Below are positions 8,366 through 16,389 of a stretch of DNA of 43,402 bases, in pieces. The stretch covers positions 1 to 43,402 of IMG/VR virus record IMGVR_UViG_3300022200_000101; one strand, given 5' to 3'. The notes under the pieces were generated by a model that was not told where the DNA came from, did no database searches, and saw only the letters and a program-made list of their open reading frames with translations. Position numbers and translations under genes: made by a program. Origin of the DNA: a virus. Every line of letters begins with the position of its first letter. Within the stretch, counting starts at the first letter, position 1.

Positions 8366-8662
8366 ATGAAAACACTATTACTAGCACCAGCACTATTACT
8401 ATCAACAAATTTATCAGCAGCAACCTACGAGCAATGCAAAGGTGTTACATCAGTTGCAGATTCAGTTATGACAGCCAGACAAGCTGGCATTTCACTAGAT
8501 CAAGTTATGGATGTTGTGATTGCACAAGATATGGAAAGCGATGTAACGCCAATTGTTATGCTTGCTTATGATGTTCCTCGCTATAGCACTGAGTCATACC
8601 AAACAGGCGCAATTAATGATTTTAAAAGTAAGATTCTGAAAGTTTGCATGGAGATTAAATAA
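8366..8662 (+). CDS. Secreted or periplasmic small protein
   Basis: A 98-residue protein beginning with a clear Sec signal peptide (MKTLLLAPALLLSTNLSA, likely cleaved before Ala-Thr-Tyr). The mature part, about 80 residues, has two Cys (24 and 93) that could form a disulphide, as expected for a periplasmic protein. It is the first gene of the plus-strand accessory unit that also holds the A1-like gene, so it is probably made early. Phage-encoded periplasmic proteins often block superinfection or inhibit host envelope enzymes; no specific function can be read here. Confidence 0.7.
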   Translation: MKTLLLAPALLLSTNLSAATYEQCKGVTSVADSVMTARQAGISLDQVMDVVIAQDMESDVTPIVMLAYDVPRYSTESYQTGAINDFKSKILKVCMEIK

Positions 8663-9253
8663 ATGAAAACTATTATGGATGCGGTGAATGAATTGAAAGG
8701 TGATTTAAATAATGTTAGTAACAATATTGTTGGTCATAAATATATTTATATAGAAAAATCAACAGCTGACTACATAGTGCTCCATTGTGCAGACAGTGGA
8801 GATGATGAGTTTTCGCTAGTATGTAGCATAAAAAGCTTCAATAACCTAGTAAGAAAGCTTTCAGACTGGCAGCCAACATTGCCAAAAGCTGAAACTGTTG
8901 AGGTTGATGGCATGGTTTATGAGATTGGTAAGTTGTACCTTACTGGTGGAGGCACAATAGCTAAGCTTACTGGCCTTATAAATGGCAGGCTTAGGGTGAT
9001 GACTATGGACGGAGAGTGTGATGTATACAATGAAAACAAGCTTTACAAAGTATACGAATCCATTGGCACGATCACACCAGCACCAACAAAATTGATTGAT
9101 GGTGATGTTTATCATTTTGAATTAAATTGTGATTTATGGGTTGGATTTTATCGACAATCAAGAGGATCATTTTTTACTCAACTTGCTGGTGGTAACAAAA
9201 TATGCTCTTCAAAAGAAGCCAGCCAAATTACACCATTAACAGCATCAAAATAA
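8663..9253 (+). CDS. Hypothetical protein, 196 residues
   Basis: Starts immediately after the stop of the secreted-protein gene (TAAATG). The N-terminus (MKTIMDAVNELKGDLNN) is helical. The rest is predicted beta-rich with Tyr, Gly and Asp, and appears to contain two similar Val-Asp-Gly-Met/Val-Tyr and Asp-Gly-Asp-Val-Tyr-His units, possibly small beta domains. N-termini of this type recur in phage hypothetical proteins, but the function is not known to me. Confidence 0.65.
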   Translation: MKTIMDAVNELKGDLNNVSNNIVGHKYIYIEKSTADYIVLHCADSGDDEFSLVCSIKSFNNLVRKLSDWQPTLPKAETVEVDGMVYEIGKLYLTGGGTIAKLTGLINGRLRVMTMDGECDVYNENKLYKVYESIGTITPAPTKLIDGDVYHFELNCDLWVGFYRQSRGSFFTQLAGGNKICSSKEASQITPLTASK

Positions 9254-9263
9254 GGATATACCA

Positions 9264-10994
9264 ATGTCACATTATGATGAGTTTCAACCATACGATAAGC
9301 CATCAATTGATAGCAGGAAAAATGAATCAGTACAAATCAATGCTTCACAATTAGATTTTAATGATGATAATTATTTACAGTTTTGTACTAGCAAACAGAA
9401 GGAGGCATTCTTAGCTTGCCGTAACAGTGCTACTATAACATCTGCGGCTAAGAGCCTTGGAGCAACCAGATCTGGAGTTAGAAGCCATTTAAGGCATATT
9501 AAAGCCAAAGCAATTAGCGGAGGGTATATAAAATCTACCTCAAGTATTTACTTGGCTCCAAAAGCAGAAATAAAACCATGTGATGATTTTAATATTAATG
9601 CAAAGCTTGATTCTTTGGCTGGAGATTATCATGATTATGTTAAGCAAAAACGTTTCAACATGATAGTTACATCTGCTCAAAATAGCACACCAGTTCACAT
9701 TAATTTTTTAGCAAACCTTAAAAAGCTATCTAGCAAGATCAAAGCTAAAATATTAGTTATCCCGTTTAGATATAAAAACCCAACATCTGTATTTGTTAAT
9801 GACTCCAAAGATTATTGGGATGAGTCATTAACGCCTTATCTATGCGAGGATGATTTTGAGTTGTGTGGAAATTTATCTGTACTTGGACAGCTAAAATCTC
9901 AACCAACAGCAGTACGCCCACTGTCAGGTCTTGAGCAAGTTACTGGTGATAAGTCTGCAATTATTGGGCATACCAAACTTGAACTAAAGTCTGTTGCTAC
10001 TCCATCGAATAAAATGGCTAAGCTGCTAATATCAACAGGTTGCTGCACTGTTGCTAATTATACTGATAGTAAAGCTGGATATAAAGGAGGTAAGCGTCAT
10101 TCGCTGTCTGCGATCATAGTTGAGGTTGATGGAGATATGTTTTTCCAGCGTCAAGTTGTTGCAGATGAAAATGGCAATTTTATTGATATGCTAACCGAGT
10201 ATAAAGACGGTAAAACATCGCCAGCACAACAAGCACAAGTATTATCAACTGGAGACTTGCACGCCGTAAACGCTGATGAGCAAGCAATATCTGCAACTTT
10301 CTTTGCTGATGATTCAATGCTTAAATACTTTAGGCCTGAATGGATGACAGTAGATGATTCGTTAGACTTTCAATCAGGTAGCCACCACTCACGCAACGAT
10401 CCAATAATTCAATACCACCTAATGAAAAGCGGATTAAATAGTGTTGAAAATGAATTAAAGATCACGTTTAAAATGCTTGATGATATGGCTAGCGACCATA
10501 CAAAAATAGTTATCAAGCGGTCCAACCATGATGAGCATTTTGAAAAGTGGGTAAAGGAAACAGATCCAAGACGAGACTCGCTAAACTGTCGCGCTTGGTG
10601 CGAGGCCTTCACCGCAATGCTTGATGGACATGACCCGTATGAATACTTTGCTAAAAACATGATGCAGACGTTTGATGACGTCAGATTTCTAAGTCGTGAT
10701 GAAGTGTTTGTTGTTGGCGGTGTATCTCATGATGGGCATGGAGATAAAGGAGCTAACGGCTCAAGAGGTGGATTGCAATCATTTATTAAGCTTGGCTGTC
10801 CAGCTCAATGGGGGCATTCTCATACGGCTGGAATAATGGATGATCAATTTCAGAATGGAACAAACTCAAAGATCCGCATGGGATATAATGTTGGACCGTC
10901 TAGCTGGATGCATTGTAATACCATTCAATATGCGAACGGTAAAAGGTCGCTACTATTTATCATTAATGGAAAATGGAGATTTGATACGCTATAA
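9264..10994 (+). CDS. T5 A1-like metallophosphoesterase with N-terminal HTH
   Basis: A 576-residue protein. Residues about 44-82 look like a sigma-region-4 type helix-turn-helix (ITSAAKSLGATRSGVRSHLR). The C-terminal half carries calcineurin-like phosphoesterase metal motifs in order: Gly-Asp-Leu-His at 330-333, Asn-His-Asp-Glu-His at 421-425, His-Gly-Asp at 492-494, and Gly-His-Ser-His-Thr at 517-521. Layout and length resemble phage T5 A1 (about 556 residues), a pre-early protein required for second-step DNA transfer and host DNA degradation. A nuclease role early in infection is inferred. It ends before a bidirectional terminator. Confidence 0.75.
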   Translation: MSHYDEFQPYDKPSIDSRKNESVQINASQLDFNDDNYLQFCTSKQKEAFLACRNSATITSAAKSLGATRSGVRSHLRHIKAKAISGGYIKSTSSIYLAPKAEIKPCDDFNINAKLDSLAGDYHDYVKQKRFNMIVTSAQNSTPVHINFLANLKKLSSKIKAKILVIPFRYKNPTSVFVNDSKDYWDESLTPYLCEDDFELCGNLSVLGQLKSQPTAVRPLSGLEQVTGDKSAIIGHTKLELKSVATPSNKMAKLLISTGCCTVANYTDSKAGYKGGKRHSLSAIIVEVDGDMFFQRQVVADENGNFIDMLTEYKDGKTSPAQQAQVLSTGDLHAVNADEQAISATFFADDSMLKYFRPEWMTVDDSLDFQSGSHHSRNDPIIQYHLMKSGLNSVENELKITFKMLDDMASDHTKIVIKRSNHDEHFEKWVKETDPRRDSLNCRAWCEAFTAMLDGHDPYEYFAKNMMQTFDDVRFLSRDEVFVVGGVSHDGHGDKGANGSRGGLQSFIKLGCPAQWGHSHTAGIMDDQFQNGTNSKIRMGYNVGPSSWMHCNTIQYANGKRSLLFIINGKWRFDTL

Positions 10995-11027
10995 CCGTTA
11001 AACATAAACATACACGCTATAACCAAT

Positions 11028-11056
11028 AAAGCCCATAATCTCTATGGGCTTTTTAT
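11028..11056. terminator. Bidirectional terminator between convergent genes
   Basis: A perfect 10-bp stem (AAAGCCCATA / TATGGGCTTT) with a five-base loop, flanked by T residues on the plus side and A-rich sequence on the other. It separates the plus-strand A1-like gene from the minus-strand virion gene ending at 11056 and probably ends both transcripts. Confidence 0.85.
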
Positions 11057-11913
11057 TATGGTCTTTCTTCGAATATCAATCTGTAACTATAATTTGCGCC
11101 AGTAAAAACCAAGTAGTAAGTATCAGCAGGCAATCCACGCTCTTTAATAGAGTTGCCGCCAACAGTTGATTGCTGCGCTGTAGCAGTAGCAGTTACAACC
11201 TTAATATATTCCCTTGGCACTTGCGGACCGTTTAGTGTTATTGATCCGCCACCCGTTATTAATGTTTGCCTTGTATAAAGTGGCGTTGTAGACATTCCAT
11301 TGTTTGGCAATACGAGTATTGGATCATTAAATGGTGTCGCTTCTGCACTAATCTGCTCTGAATTATAAGCATTAAATGTAGCAGTACCATCATGGCTAAA
11401 TAAAGTTTGCAACTCTAAAATAAAATCAATTGGAGCAACAACTTTTAATGTGTATGCTGTTGTTTTATCTATTCCAGTTCTGAATTCTCGACCATCCCAA
11501 AATCCAGTTTGACCAACGTCAACTTTTAATCTTTCATTACCATTTACTGAGCTAGTAACTGGTAATGATTGATTAACATTGCCTCGCCAAATAATAGCAG
11601 CAAAGTTATCTGCACCAACTATTCCATCAAGAACAATCTTACATCTAATAGCTAATCCTGCAAAAGCAGGAGCTTGTCGGCTATCAAAGTATGACTCGTT
11701 TGCATTAAACGACCCATTTCTTATGCTAATAAAATTAATATCATCTGCAGAAACTAATACGGTTACAGTTCCACTTGTCGGAGTAACTTGAATTCCTGTC
11801 GCATCATAAAAAATAATAGATGACAGCAGCAAGTCTGGATGGTCAGCACTCATTATTTTAGTGCTGTATTCTCCATCTGCTGCGCTATCATTTATAAATA
11901 TTCTTTCTGCCAT
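11056..11913 (-). CDS. Accessory virion protein, two or more beta domains
   Basis: A 285-residue beta-rich protein. Residues about 12-55 match the start of the protein at 13490-13849: both have a Ser-Ala-Asp block, then Phe-Tyr-Asp-Ala and Val-Thr-Pro-Thr-x-Gly-Thr. So they share an N-terminal module, perhaps a virion-docking domain. The remainder has no recognised fold. It is the last gene of the accessory virion unit downstream of the capsid genes, so a head decoration or fibre component is likely. Confidence 0.6.
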   Translation of the reverse strand: MAERIFINDSAADGEYSTKIMSADHPDLLLSSIIFYDATGIQVTPTSGTVTVLVSADDINFISIRNGSFNANESYFDSRQAPAFAGLAIRCKIVLDGIVGADNFAAIIWRGNVNQSLPVTSSVNGNERLKVDVGQTGFWDGREFRTGIDKTTAYTLKVVAPIDFILELQTLFSHDGTATFNAYNSEQISAEATPFNDPILVLPNNGMSTTPLYTRQTLITGGGSITLNGPQVPREYIKVVTATATAQQSTVGGNSIKERGLPADTYYLVFTGANYSYRLIFEERP

Positions 11914-11927
11914 TTAATATCCTTTAC

Positions 11928-11950
11928 AGCCGCTGGTTAGGCGGCTTTTA
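11928..11950. terminator. Intercistronic hairpin, GC-rich
   Basis: A 6-bp stem (AGCCGC / GCGGCT, loop of seven) lies between the SGNH stop and the next minus gene. The T run (TTTT) follows on the plus strand, so as an intrinsic terminator it would act on plus-strand RNA. For the minus mRNA it may serve as a processing or stabilising hairpin. Its role is uncertain. Confidence 0.4.
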
Positions 11951-11951
11951 G

Positions 11952-13370
11952 TTATTCAGTTAATTTGGATTTAAGCTCATCAGCCATAAGTCTAATTAGT
12001 GCTGTTGATGGGTGAATGCCATCAGGCCTTGCTAGTCCCGGTTTAAATCTCATCGGGTTAGCACCGTCGCTGGCTATCGCATTAAAATCTATTAACCCAA
12101 ATCCATCAGATTCCGCCTTAGCAGTGGCCCAGTTATTACTATATGCAATCCATTGTGTATCACCATAGCCGTCAATCGGTAGACCAGTCCATAACCAAAC
12201 TTTAGCACCAATTTCAGCACATTTATCAAAAAGTGGTTGATACAGTGCAAATCTAGCGTCGCAATTGGCTTGCGATGCATTACCGTCATTTGGTGTGAAT
12301 GCTGGAACTAATACATCGGTTGGTCTTGCGCCAGATGCGACAATTTTTAAGAATTGATTAACATAAGCTATCGAGTTTTTACCGCTCATCCCTCCATTTA
12401 CGACTGTAATTGGAATGCCGCTTTTTGAAAGCTCAAAAACAGCAATGTTAGACCAGTTATCATAACCGTAAACATTACCGCCGCCGCCTGAAGTTATGGA
12501 ATCACCCACAGCATACACGTAACGTACTTTTCTTTTTGGCTTGTACTCAATGCCAAACCAATGTGACCAACCATTATTGTATACTACAGATGGCTGAGAT
12601 GATGCTGGTGATGAAACTGTGTCTGATGCTTCACTATGGCTACTAAGTTGTTTATAAAATGTTTCTGATGCAGCAGTAGCCCATACCGAGTTCACATTGA
12701 CTTTTTGATATGACCCTGAAGTAGTTCCGAAAATTCTTACCAGTAGTGCTGGCTTACTTCCTGAATCAGACCTTGGAATGCTATCAACATCCATCCACTC
12801 GCTGTATGTTACGGCTGGAGCAGCGTCACTTCCAGATGTTATTGCTGGCATCAGTGCTGTTCTCCATAACCCAGAGTCAACAACTCCTCCGCTTATTGGC
12901 TTATACCTATTATCGTTTGTTGAGTTATCCATTGTTTCAGTTGGAGCAATAGCACATTTCCAGCCATCACAAGCTTGTCTCGCAAAAGTAAATACTCTTA
13001 CTGATTCATATTCTTCTTCAAGCTCAAGCTTAAATAGTGATGATTGAGCAGTTGTGGAACCGTTATTTACGTAACTATCAGATGCAGCCATATACATAAG
13101 TGAAATAGGAAATAATTCTTCCACTACCCCATACCCAGAAAATGATTTAAATGTTGCTTCATTGCCTATTAAGTAATTATCACCATAAACTATAACACCT
13201 TGCCCATTGGTGCCTGAGCTACCTATGTTTAATTCAACATTTCCTGCCGCGTCACTAACAAGCGTTTCACCTTCGAATAATTCAACTCGTGACAAGTCCG
13301 TTACTCGAGTGTAAGCATTACTTAGCGCGCTCGATAATCCATTTATTTTAAATTTAACTATATTACTCAT
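11952..13370 (-). CDS. SGNH/GDSL-type hydrolase on the virion
   Basis: A 472-residue protein with a beta-rich N-terminal region (about 1-280) and a C-terminal SGNH hydrolase domain. Visible blocks are Gly-Asp-Ser-Ile-Thr at 289-293 (catalytic Ser 291), Asn-Gly-Gly-Met-Ser-Gly at 325-330, Pro-Asn-Asp near 361, and Asp-Gly-Ile-His at 450-453 (catalytic Asp and His). SGNH domains on phage particles usually remove O-acetyl or other ester groups from surface polysaccharides. The location among head decoration-type genes rather than at the tail tip is unusual. Esterase activity and surface exposure are inferred from the domain. Confidence 0.8.
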   Translation of the reverse strand: MSNIVKFKINGLSSALSNAYTRVTDLSRVELFEGETLVSDAAGNVELNIGSSGTNGQGVIVYGDNYLIGNEATFKSFSGYGVVEELFPISLMYMAASDSYVNNGSTTAQSSLFKLELEEEYESVRVFTFARQACDGWKCAIAPTETMDNSTNDNRYKPISGGVVDSGLWRTALMPAITSGSDAAPAVTYSEWMDVDSIPRSDSGSKPALLVRIFGTTSGSYQKVNVNSVWATAASETFYKQLSSHSEASDTVSSPASSQPSVVYNNGWSHWFGIEYKPKRKVRYVYAVGDSITSGGGGNVYGYDNWSNIAVFELSKSGIPITVVNGGMSGKNSIAYVNQFLKIVASGARPTDVLVPAFTPNDGNASQANCDARFALYQPLFDKCAEIGAKVWLWTGLPIDGYGDTQWIAYSNNWATAKAESDGFGLIDFNAIASDGANPMRFKPGLARPDGIHPSTALIRLMADELKSKLTE

Positions 13371-13373
13371 AAG

Positions 13374-13490
13374 TTAACTCCATACAAACTGTGATTTCCA
13401 TACAAAATCATAATCAACAATAATATAATTAGGCCAACCATTAGCAATACTTAAATTAATGCCAATAAATAATCGCTTAGGATATGCCAT
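13374..13490 (-). CDS. Small protein, 38 residues, between virion genes
   Basis: MAYPKRLFIGINLSIANGWP and on to a Trp-Lys-Ser-Gln-Phe-Val-Trp-Ser end. The ATG overlaps the stop of the preceding virion gene (TAATG), and the stop is four bases from the SGNH start, so it is tightly packed in the operon. Rich in aromatic and branched residues, with no clear membrane helix. Translation is supported by coupling; the function is unknown. Confidence 0.55.
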   Translation of the reverse strand: MAYPKRLFIGINLSIANGWPNYIIVDYDFVWKSQFVWS

Positions 13491-13849
13491 TAACCAACTC
13501 TCCAAAAATGTGCCTCAAATGTTGTTACTGTGCCAGTTATGCCTGCCAAAGTTAATTTACCCTGAATAGCCTCTGCAACAAAAACAGGCATATTGTAAGT
13601 AGCAACGCCATCGCTTTCTTTTTTACACTTCACCGCATCGATAACAGCGTCGCCCGATGAAGGTGCGTGCCATTGACCTTTAATCGGGGACATTGCAGGC
13701 GTAATTGTGCCAGCAGTAGGGGTTACCGCATTTCCGCCTGCATCATAAAATGCAATGACAAAAACGCCAGATTGAAAATCTGCTGAAAGTGTTTCAGTGT
13801 AATGTGTGCCGTCAGCAACTGAACCGACTATTTTATAACGTTGTGCCAT
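13490..13849 (-). CDS. Small accessory virion protein
   Basis: A 119-residue beta-rich protein. Its first half is similar to the N-terminus of the protein at 11056-11913 (Ser-Ala-Asp, Phe-Tyr-Asp-Ala, Val-Thr-Pro-Thr-Ala-Gly-Thr). Together with the next gene upstream it forms a block of small beta proteins after the major capsid gene. Head decoration protein or fibre base is the best guess from position and composition. The name of the family is unknown to me. Confidence 0.55.
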   Translation of the reverse strand: MAQRYKIVGSVADGTHYTETLSADFQSGVFVIAFYDAGGNAVTPTAGTITPAMSPIKGQWHAPSSGDAVIDAVKCKKESDGVATYNMPVFVAEAIQGKLTLAGITGTVTTFEAHFWRVG

Positions 13850-13861
13850 TGTGTTTATTCC

Positions 13862-14212
13862 TTAGCTTAAATTAATCAATGCAGCATCAATACCAACGCC
13901 GCCAGTAATAGTTGTTACACCTGACAATACATTGGCAGCAGCATTGACATATTGTGTCACAGTAGCATTTGCTGGCACCGTAACTGATAATGCTGTTACC
14001 GTTTCAGATGGATAGCCAAGAGCCTTGTACGTCGCTGGTGCAGCATCACCAATCATTGATAATACAATTGGTGATGCAGTTGTATTAACTAGTAAAAGTG
14101 ATTGCAGTATTGCACTGTTGGCTTCAAACGTATCCGTCGTACCATTAAGCGTAGTTAATGATAAAGTTGCAGCTGCATCATTGCGAATTTTTTGAGCTGT
14201 TATTGCTGGCAT
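13862..14212 (-). CDS. Putative head decoration protein
   Basis: A 116-residue protein, very rich in Ala, Thr, Val and Asn with alternating hydrophobic residues typical of beta-sandwich decoration or Ig-like virion proteins. It is the first gene of its transcription unit: a terminator for the capsid unit (14274-14301) and an extended -10 promoter (14245-14250) lie just upstream. The independent promoter would allow high copy number. Structural role inferred. Confidence 0.55.
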   Translation of the reverse strand: MPAITAQKIRNDAAATLSLTTLNGTTDTFEANSAILQSLLLVNTTASPIVLSMIGDAAPATYKALGYPSETVTALSVTVPANATVTQYVNAAANVLSGVTTITGGVGIDAALINLS

Positions 14213-14244
14213 TTTATTCCCCTATATTTAACAATTCTTGGATC

Positions 14245-14253
14245 ATTATACCA
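14245..14253 (-). promoter_or_regulatory. Extended -10 promoter for accessory virion unit
   Basis: On the minus strand a perfect TATAAT (14245-14250) is preceded by TGG, giving the extended -10 form. The -35 region is weak. It lies between the capsid-unit terminator and the gene starting at 14212, so it probably restarts transcription there. Confidence 0.55.
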
Positions 14254-14273
14254 CTACACTAATAAATTGCAGG

Positions 14274-14301
14274 CAATAAAAAGCCCTGCTAGTGCAGGGC
14301 T
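14274..14301 (-). terminator. Terminator of capsid unit
   Basis: A perfect 8-bp stem (AGCCCTGC / GCAGGGCT) with loop ACTA on the minus strand, followed by TTTTTATT. It ends the protease-decoration-capsid transcript just after the 54-residue gene. Confidence 0.9.
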
Positions 14302-14306
14302 ATTAT

Positions 14307-14471
14307 TTACTTAGACTTCTTTGGTTTTTCCTCTACCACTTCGGCCTGCTTAGGCTCTACCCATTCAGCATCAAATAACAATGCTGTAGGTAATTTACCT
14401 TGCTTGTGCTTTAGCTCATCACCAACACTCAACTTAAGCGATGGAACTGCTCGCGTGATAATGTAAGGCAT
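14307..14471 (-). CDS. Small protein after major capsid gene, 54 residues
   Basis: MPYIITRAVPSLKLSVGDEL begins the protein and it ends in a Lys/Glu-rich tail (VEEKPKKSK). The ATG overlaps the major capsid stop (TAATG), so translation is coupled. The predicted basic/acidic tail is probably disordered. In phages of this build, a short protein directly after the capsid gene can be a decoration or head-completion factor. The function is not recognised. Confidence 0.65.
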   Translation of the reverse strand: MPYIITRAVPSLKLSVGDELKHKQGKLPTALLFDAEWVEPKQAEVVEEKPKKSK

Positions 14472-15553
14472 TAGGTAATGTTGCTCGCATAGAACACGCC
14501 GTACTTGTCGTTCATCGTTTTCTTGATCTCAATACCTTGAGCAGTAACGATGCGAGTAGCATAACCTTCAACAGGAGTTTGGCGAGGCATTAAGAATGAG
14601 CCTGTCGCCATTGCAACGATTGGGCGGATAATGCTTGAATCTTTGCGGTATGCATAAAACTCGTTACCAACTAACGCAAAGTCTTTTAAGAAGTTGCGAA
14701 CGTTAGATACGCGCTTGATATAATCCATCAACGGCTCGCCTTCAACACCACCTTTAAATTCGGTAGTCTTAGAAATTGGAGCCATTAAGCGGCGATATAC
14801 TGTTGGAGATAAGCCCATAGTATCAACGAAACCTAACGATTGGTCGTCCAGCTCTTTAGCAAACCCTTGGTTGAAGAACGTAACCAATTCATCATTCGTA
14901 GCAGTTGCTAGGTTGATGTTATAGCCACTTGCACCCAAGTCGATTTTTTTAGTGTTGCGGTGATTTTTGATACCTTCACCAGCCTGACCATCGGCTTTGA
15001 TAGTGATATCGCCATTAAGCATGTATGAGCCAACTTTTTCAGTCAACTTGCGAGTTTTTAGCGTAACTGAATCACCGTATAAATCGATGCTTTCAGAGTC
15101 TAAACCTGCTCGATGACGGTAGCCCATAGTAACGCCAGCCATGAAAGCTGGAATTGGGTTACGGTCAGAATCAGCACTAATATGATCGTGCTTTATTTGC
15201 GCGTTGAAATCCATAGACACTGAAACGTCATCGCTAATGTCGCTAGACTTTAACGAAACAGCAGACAACTTACCAACGCTAACCGTTTTAGCTAAACCTG
15301 ACAGGTCATCCATGAATAAGAATTTTTCATCTAAACGCACACCTTCAACAGCGCGGTCAGTTTCACGGAAGAAATCAAGAATTGGAATGCCAGCGTTAAC
15401 ATGCACTGCTGCATCGCGTGGCAAGTCTAATAAATGACGTTCATGGCGAGCGGCATAACGGCGAGCGTTACCAATAAAATCAATATGAGATTGTTTACGC
15501 GCATCAGTTTTGGCTAGTTCGCGGAACTCATTGTTAATTACAATAGTCTTCAT
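14471..15553 (-). CDS. Major capsid protein (DUF6260-like, HK97 fold expected)
   Basis: A 360-residue protein in the capsid position, after the decoration-like protein and protease. It resembles the DUF6260/encapsulin-type family of major capsid proteins, with the long N-terminal helix region, a central Asp/Gly-rich part (GSYMLNGDITIKADGQ) and a C-terminal domain ending in KYGVFYASNIT. HK97-fold subunits of this size form icosahedral heads. Whether the N-terminal arm (about residues 1-45) is cleaved by the upstream protease cannot be told. Confidence 0.85.
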   Translation of the reverse strand: MKTIVINNEFRELAKTDARKQSHIDFIGNARRYAARHERHLLDLPRDAAVHVNAGIPILDFFRETDRAVEGVRLDEKFLFMDDLSGLAKTVSVGKLSAVSLKSSDISDDVSVSMDFNAQIKHDHISADSDRNPIPAFMAGVTMGYRHRAGLDSESIDLYGDSVTLKTRKLTEKVGSYMLNGDITIKADGQAGEGIKNHRNTKKIDLGASGYNINLATATNDELVTFFNQGFAKELDDQSLGFVDTMGLSPTVYRRLMAPISKTTEFKGGVEGEPLMDYIKRVSNVRNFLKDFALVGNEFYAYRKDSSIIRPIVAMATGSFLMPRQTPVEGYATRIVTAQGIEIKKTMNDKYGVFYASNIT

Positions 15554-15565
15554 TTTCTATAGCTC

Positions 15566-15973
15566 CTAAGCCATTGTTACAGCGATTTGAGCAGTAACGC
15601 CCGCGCCAGTTGTTACACTTTCAGATGCATAACCAACCAAACCACCAGTTACTGTTTTGGTTACTTGACCAAGCGCACCAATGTAAAGCTTGTCATTTTT
15701 AAGCACTGTTTGTGATGCGGCAAGAATTAACGTGCGTAAATCGCCATCATTAACTTGATAAGCGTTACCACCAGCGGCGGCAGCAACTAATTCGCAACCA
15801 TTGGTTGAGTATTGATTATCACCAAATACGAACAAACGAAGTGTGTTATCTGCTGCGGCAGCGAATGCGCCAGCGGATGTAACGTTACCTAAAGTACCGG
15901 GTGTAACTGCTGCTGCATTAGTCACGACCTGAGATACCGCGCGGCCATCTAATAAAACTGTCTTATAAGCCAT
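15566..15973 (-). CDS. Head decoration / capsid stabilising protein
   Basis: A 135-residue protein with an Ala/Gly/Thr-rich beta-type sequence. It lies between the capsid protease and the major capsid gene, the classical place of decoration or cement proteins (lambda D-like position). The motif LLDGRAVSQ near the start recurs in phage head proteins of this context, from memory. A trimeric cement role is inferred. Confidence 0.65.
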   Translation of the reverse strand: MAYKTVLLDGRAVSQVVTNAAAVTPGTLGNVTSAGAFAAAADNTLRLFVFGDNQYSTNGCELVAAAAGGNAYQVNDGDLRTLILAASQTVLKNDKLYIGALGQVTKTVTGGLVGYASESVTTGAGVTAQIAVTMA

Positions 15974-15975
15974 GA

Positions 15976-16389
15976 TTAAAATACCTCATCTTCGGTTTTT
16001 GATTCGCCAGCACCAGCAAATGCGTTACCAGTAATCGTGCCAACGTTTTTGGCGTAAAGATTGTCTAACGTTGCGCTATTCATTGCGAGCAATGACGCTT
16101 CGTCAAAACCTAATGCGGCAATTTTAGAGTTACCAGCAAGGGCTTTGGCTTTTTTGGCCTTGGCTTCTTCTTCTGCGGTCATTTCTTTTTTCTTCATGTC
16201 CGACATTTCTTTTTTCATGTCAGCCATGTTAGCGGCTAAGTCTTTAGCCCATGCAGGAACTTCATCGCCTTTATTGGCTGAATTAGTATCCAGTGCTTTT
16301 TCTAGTTCAGCCGTTAACTGGTCAACAGTCATATCTGCGTTAGCAGTAAAACCCTTGGCAGCTAACAAAGCAATAAGTTTCTGGTGCAT
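15976..16389 (-). CDS. Nested scaffold protein from internal start
   Basis: Inside the protease gene an ATG at 16389 (MHQKLIALLAAKGF) is preceded by GAGGA at a good distance of seven bases. Starting there gives a 137-residue scaffold-only product sharing the protease C-terminus. The same arrangement is known for lambda C and Nu3. Region 16390-16450 codes for a Glu/Asn/Asp/Thr-rich linker, which fits a domain boundary. Confidence 0.6.
   Translation of the reverse strand: MHQKLIALLAAKGFTANADMTVDQLTAELEKALDTNSANKGDEVPAWAKDLAANMADMKKEMSDMKKKEMTAEEEAKAKKAKALAGNSKIAALGFDEASLLAMNSATLDNLYAKNVGTITGNAFAGAGESKTEDEVF

Noticed and set aside
14307-14471. Apparent frameshift in the small gene after the capsid gene
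   Set aside because: A first reading seemed broken, but a check of the bases around 14400 gave one intact 54-codon frame.
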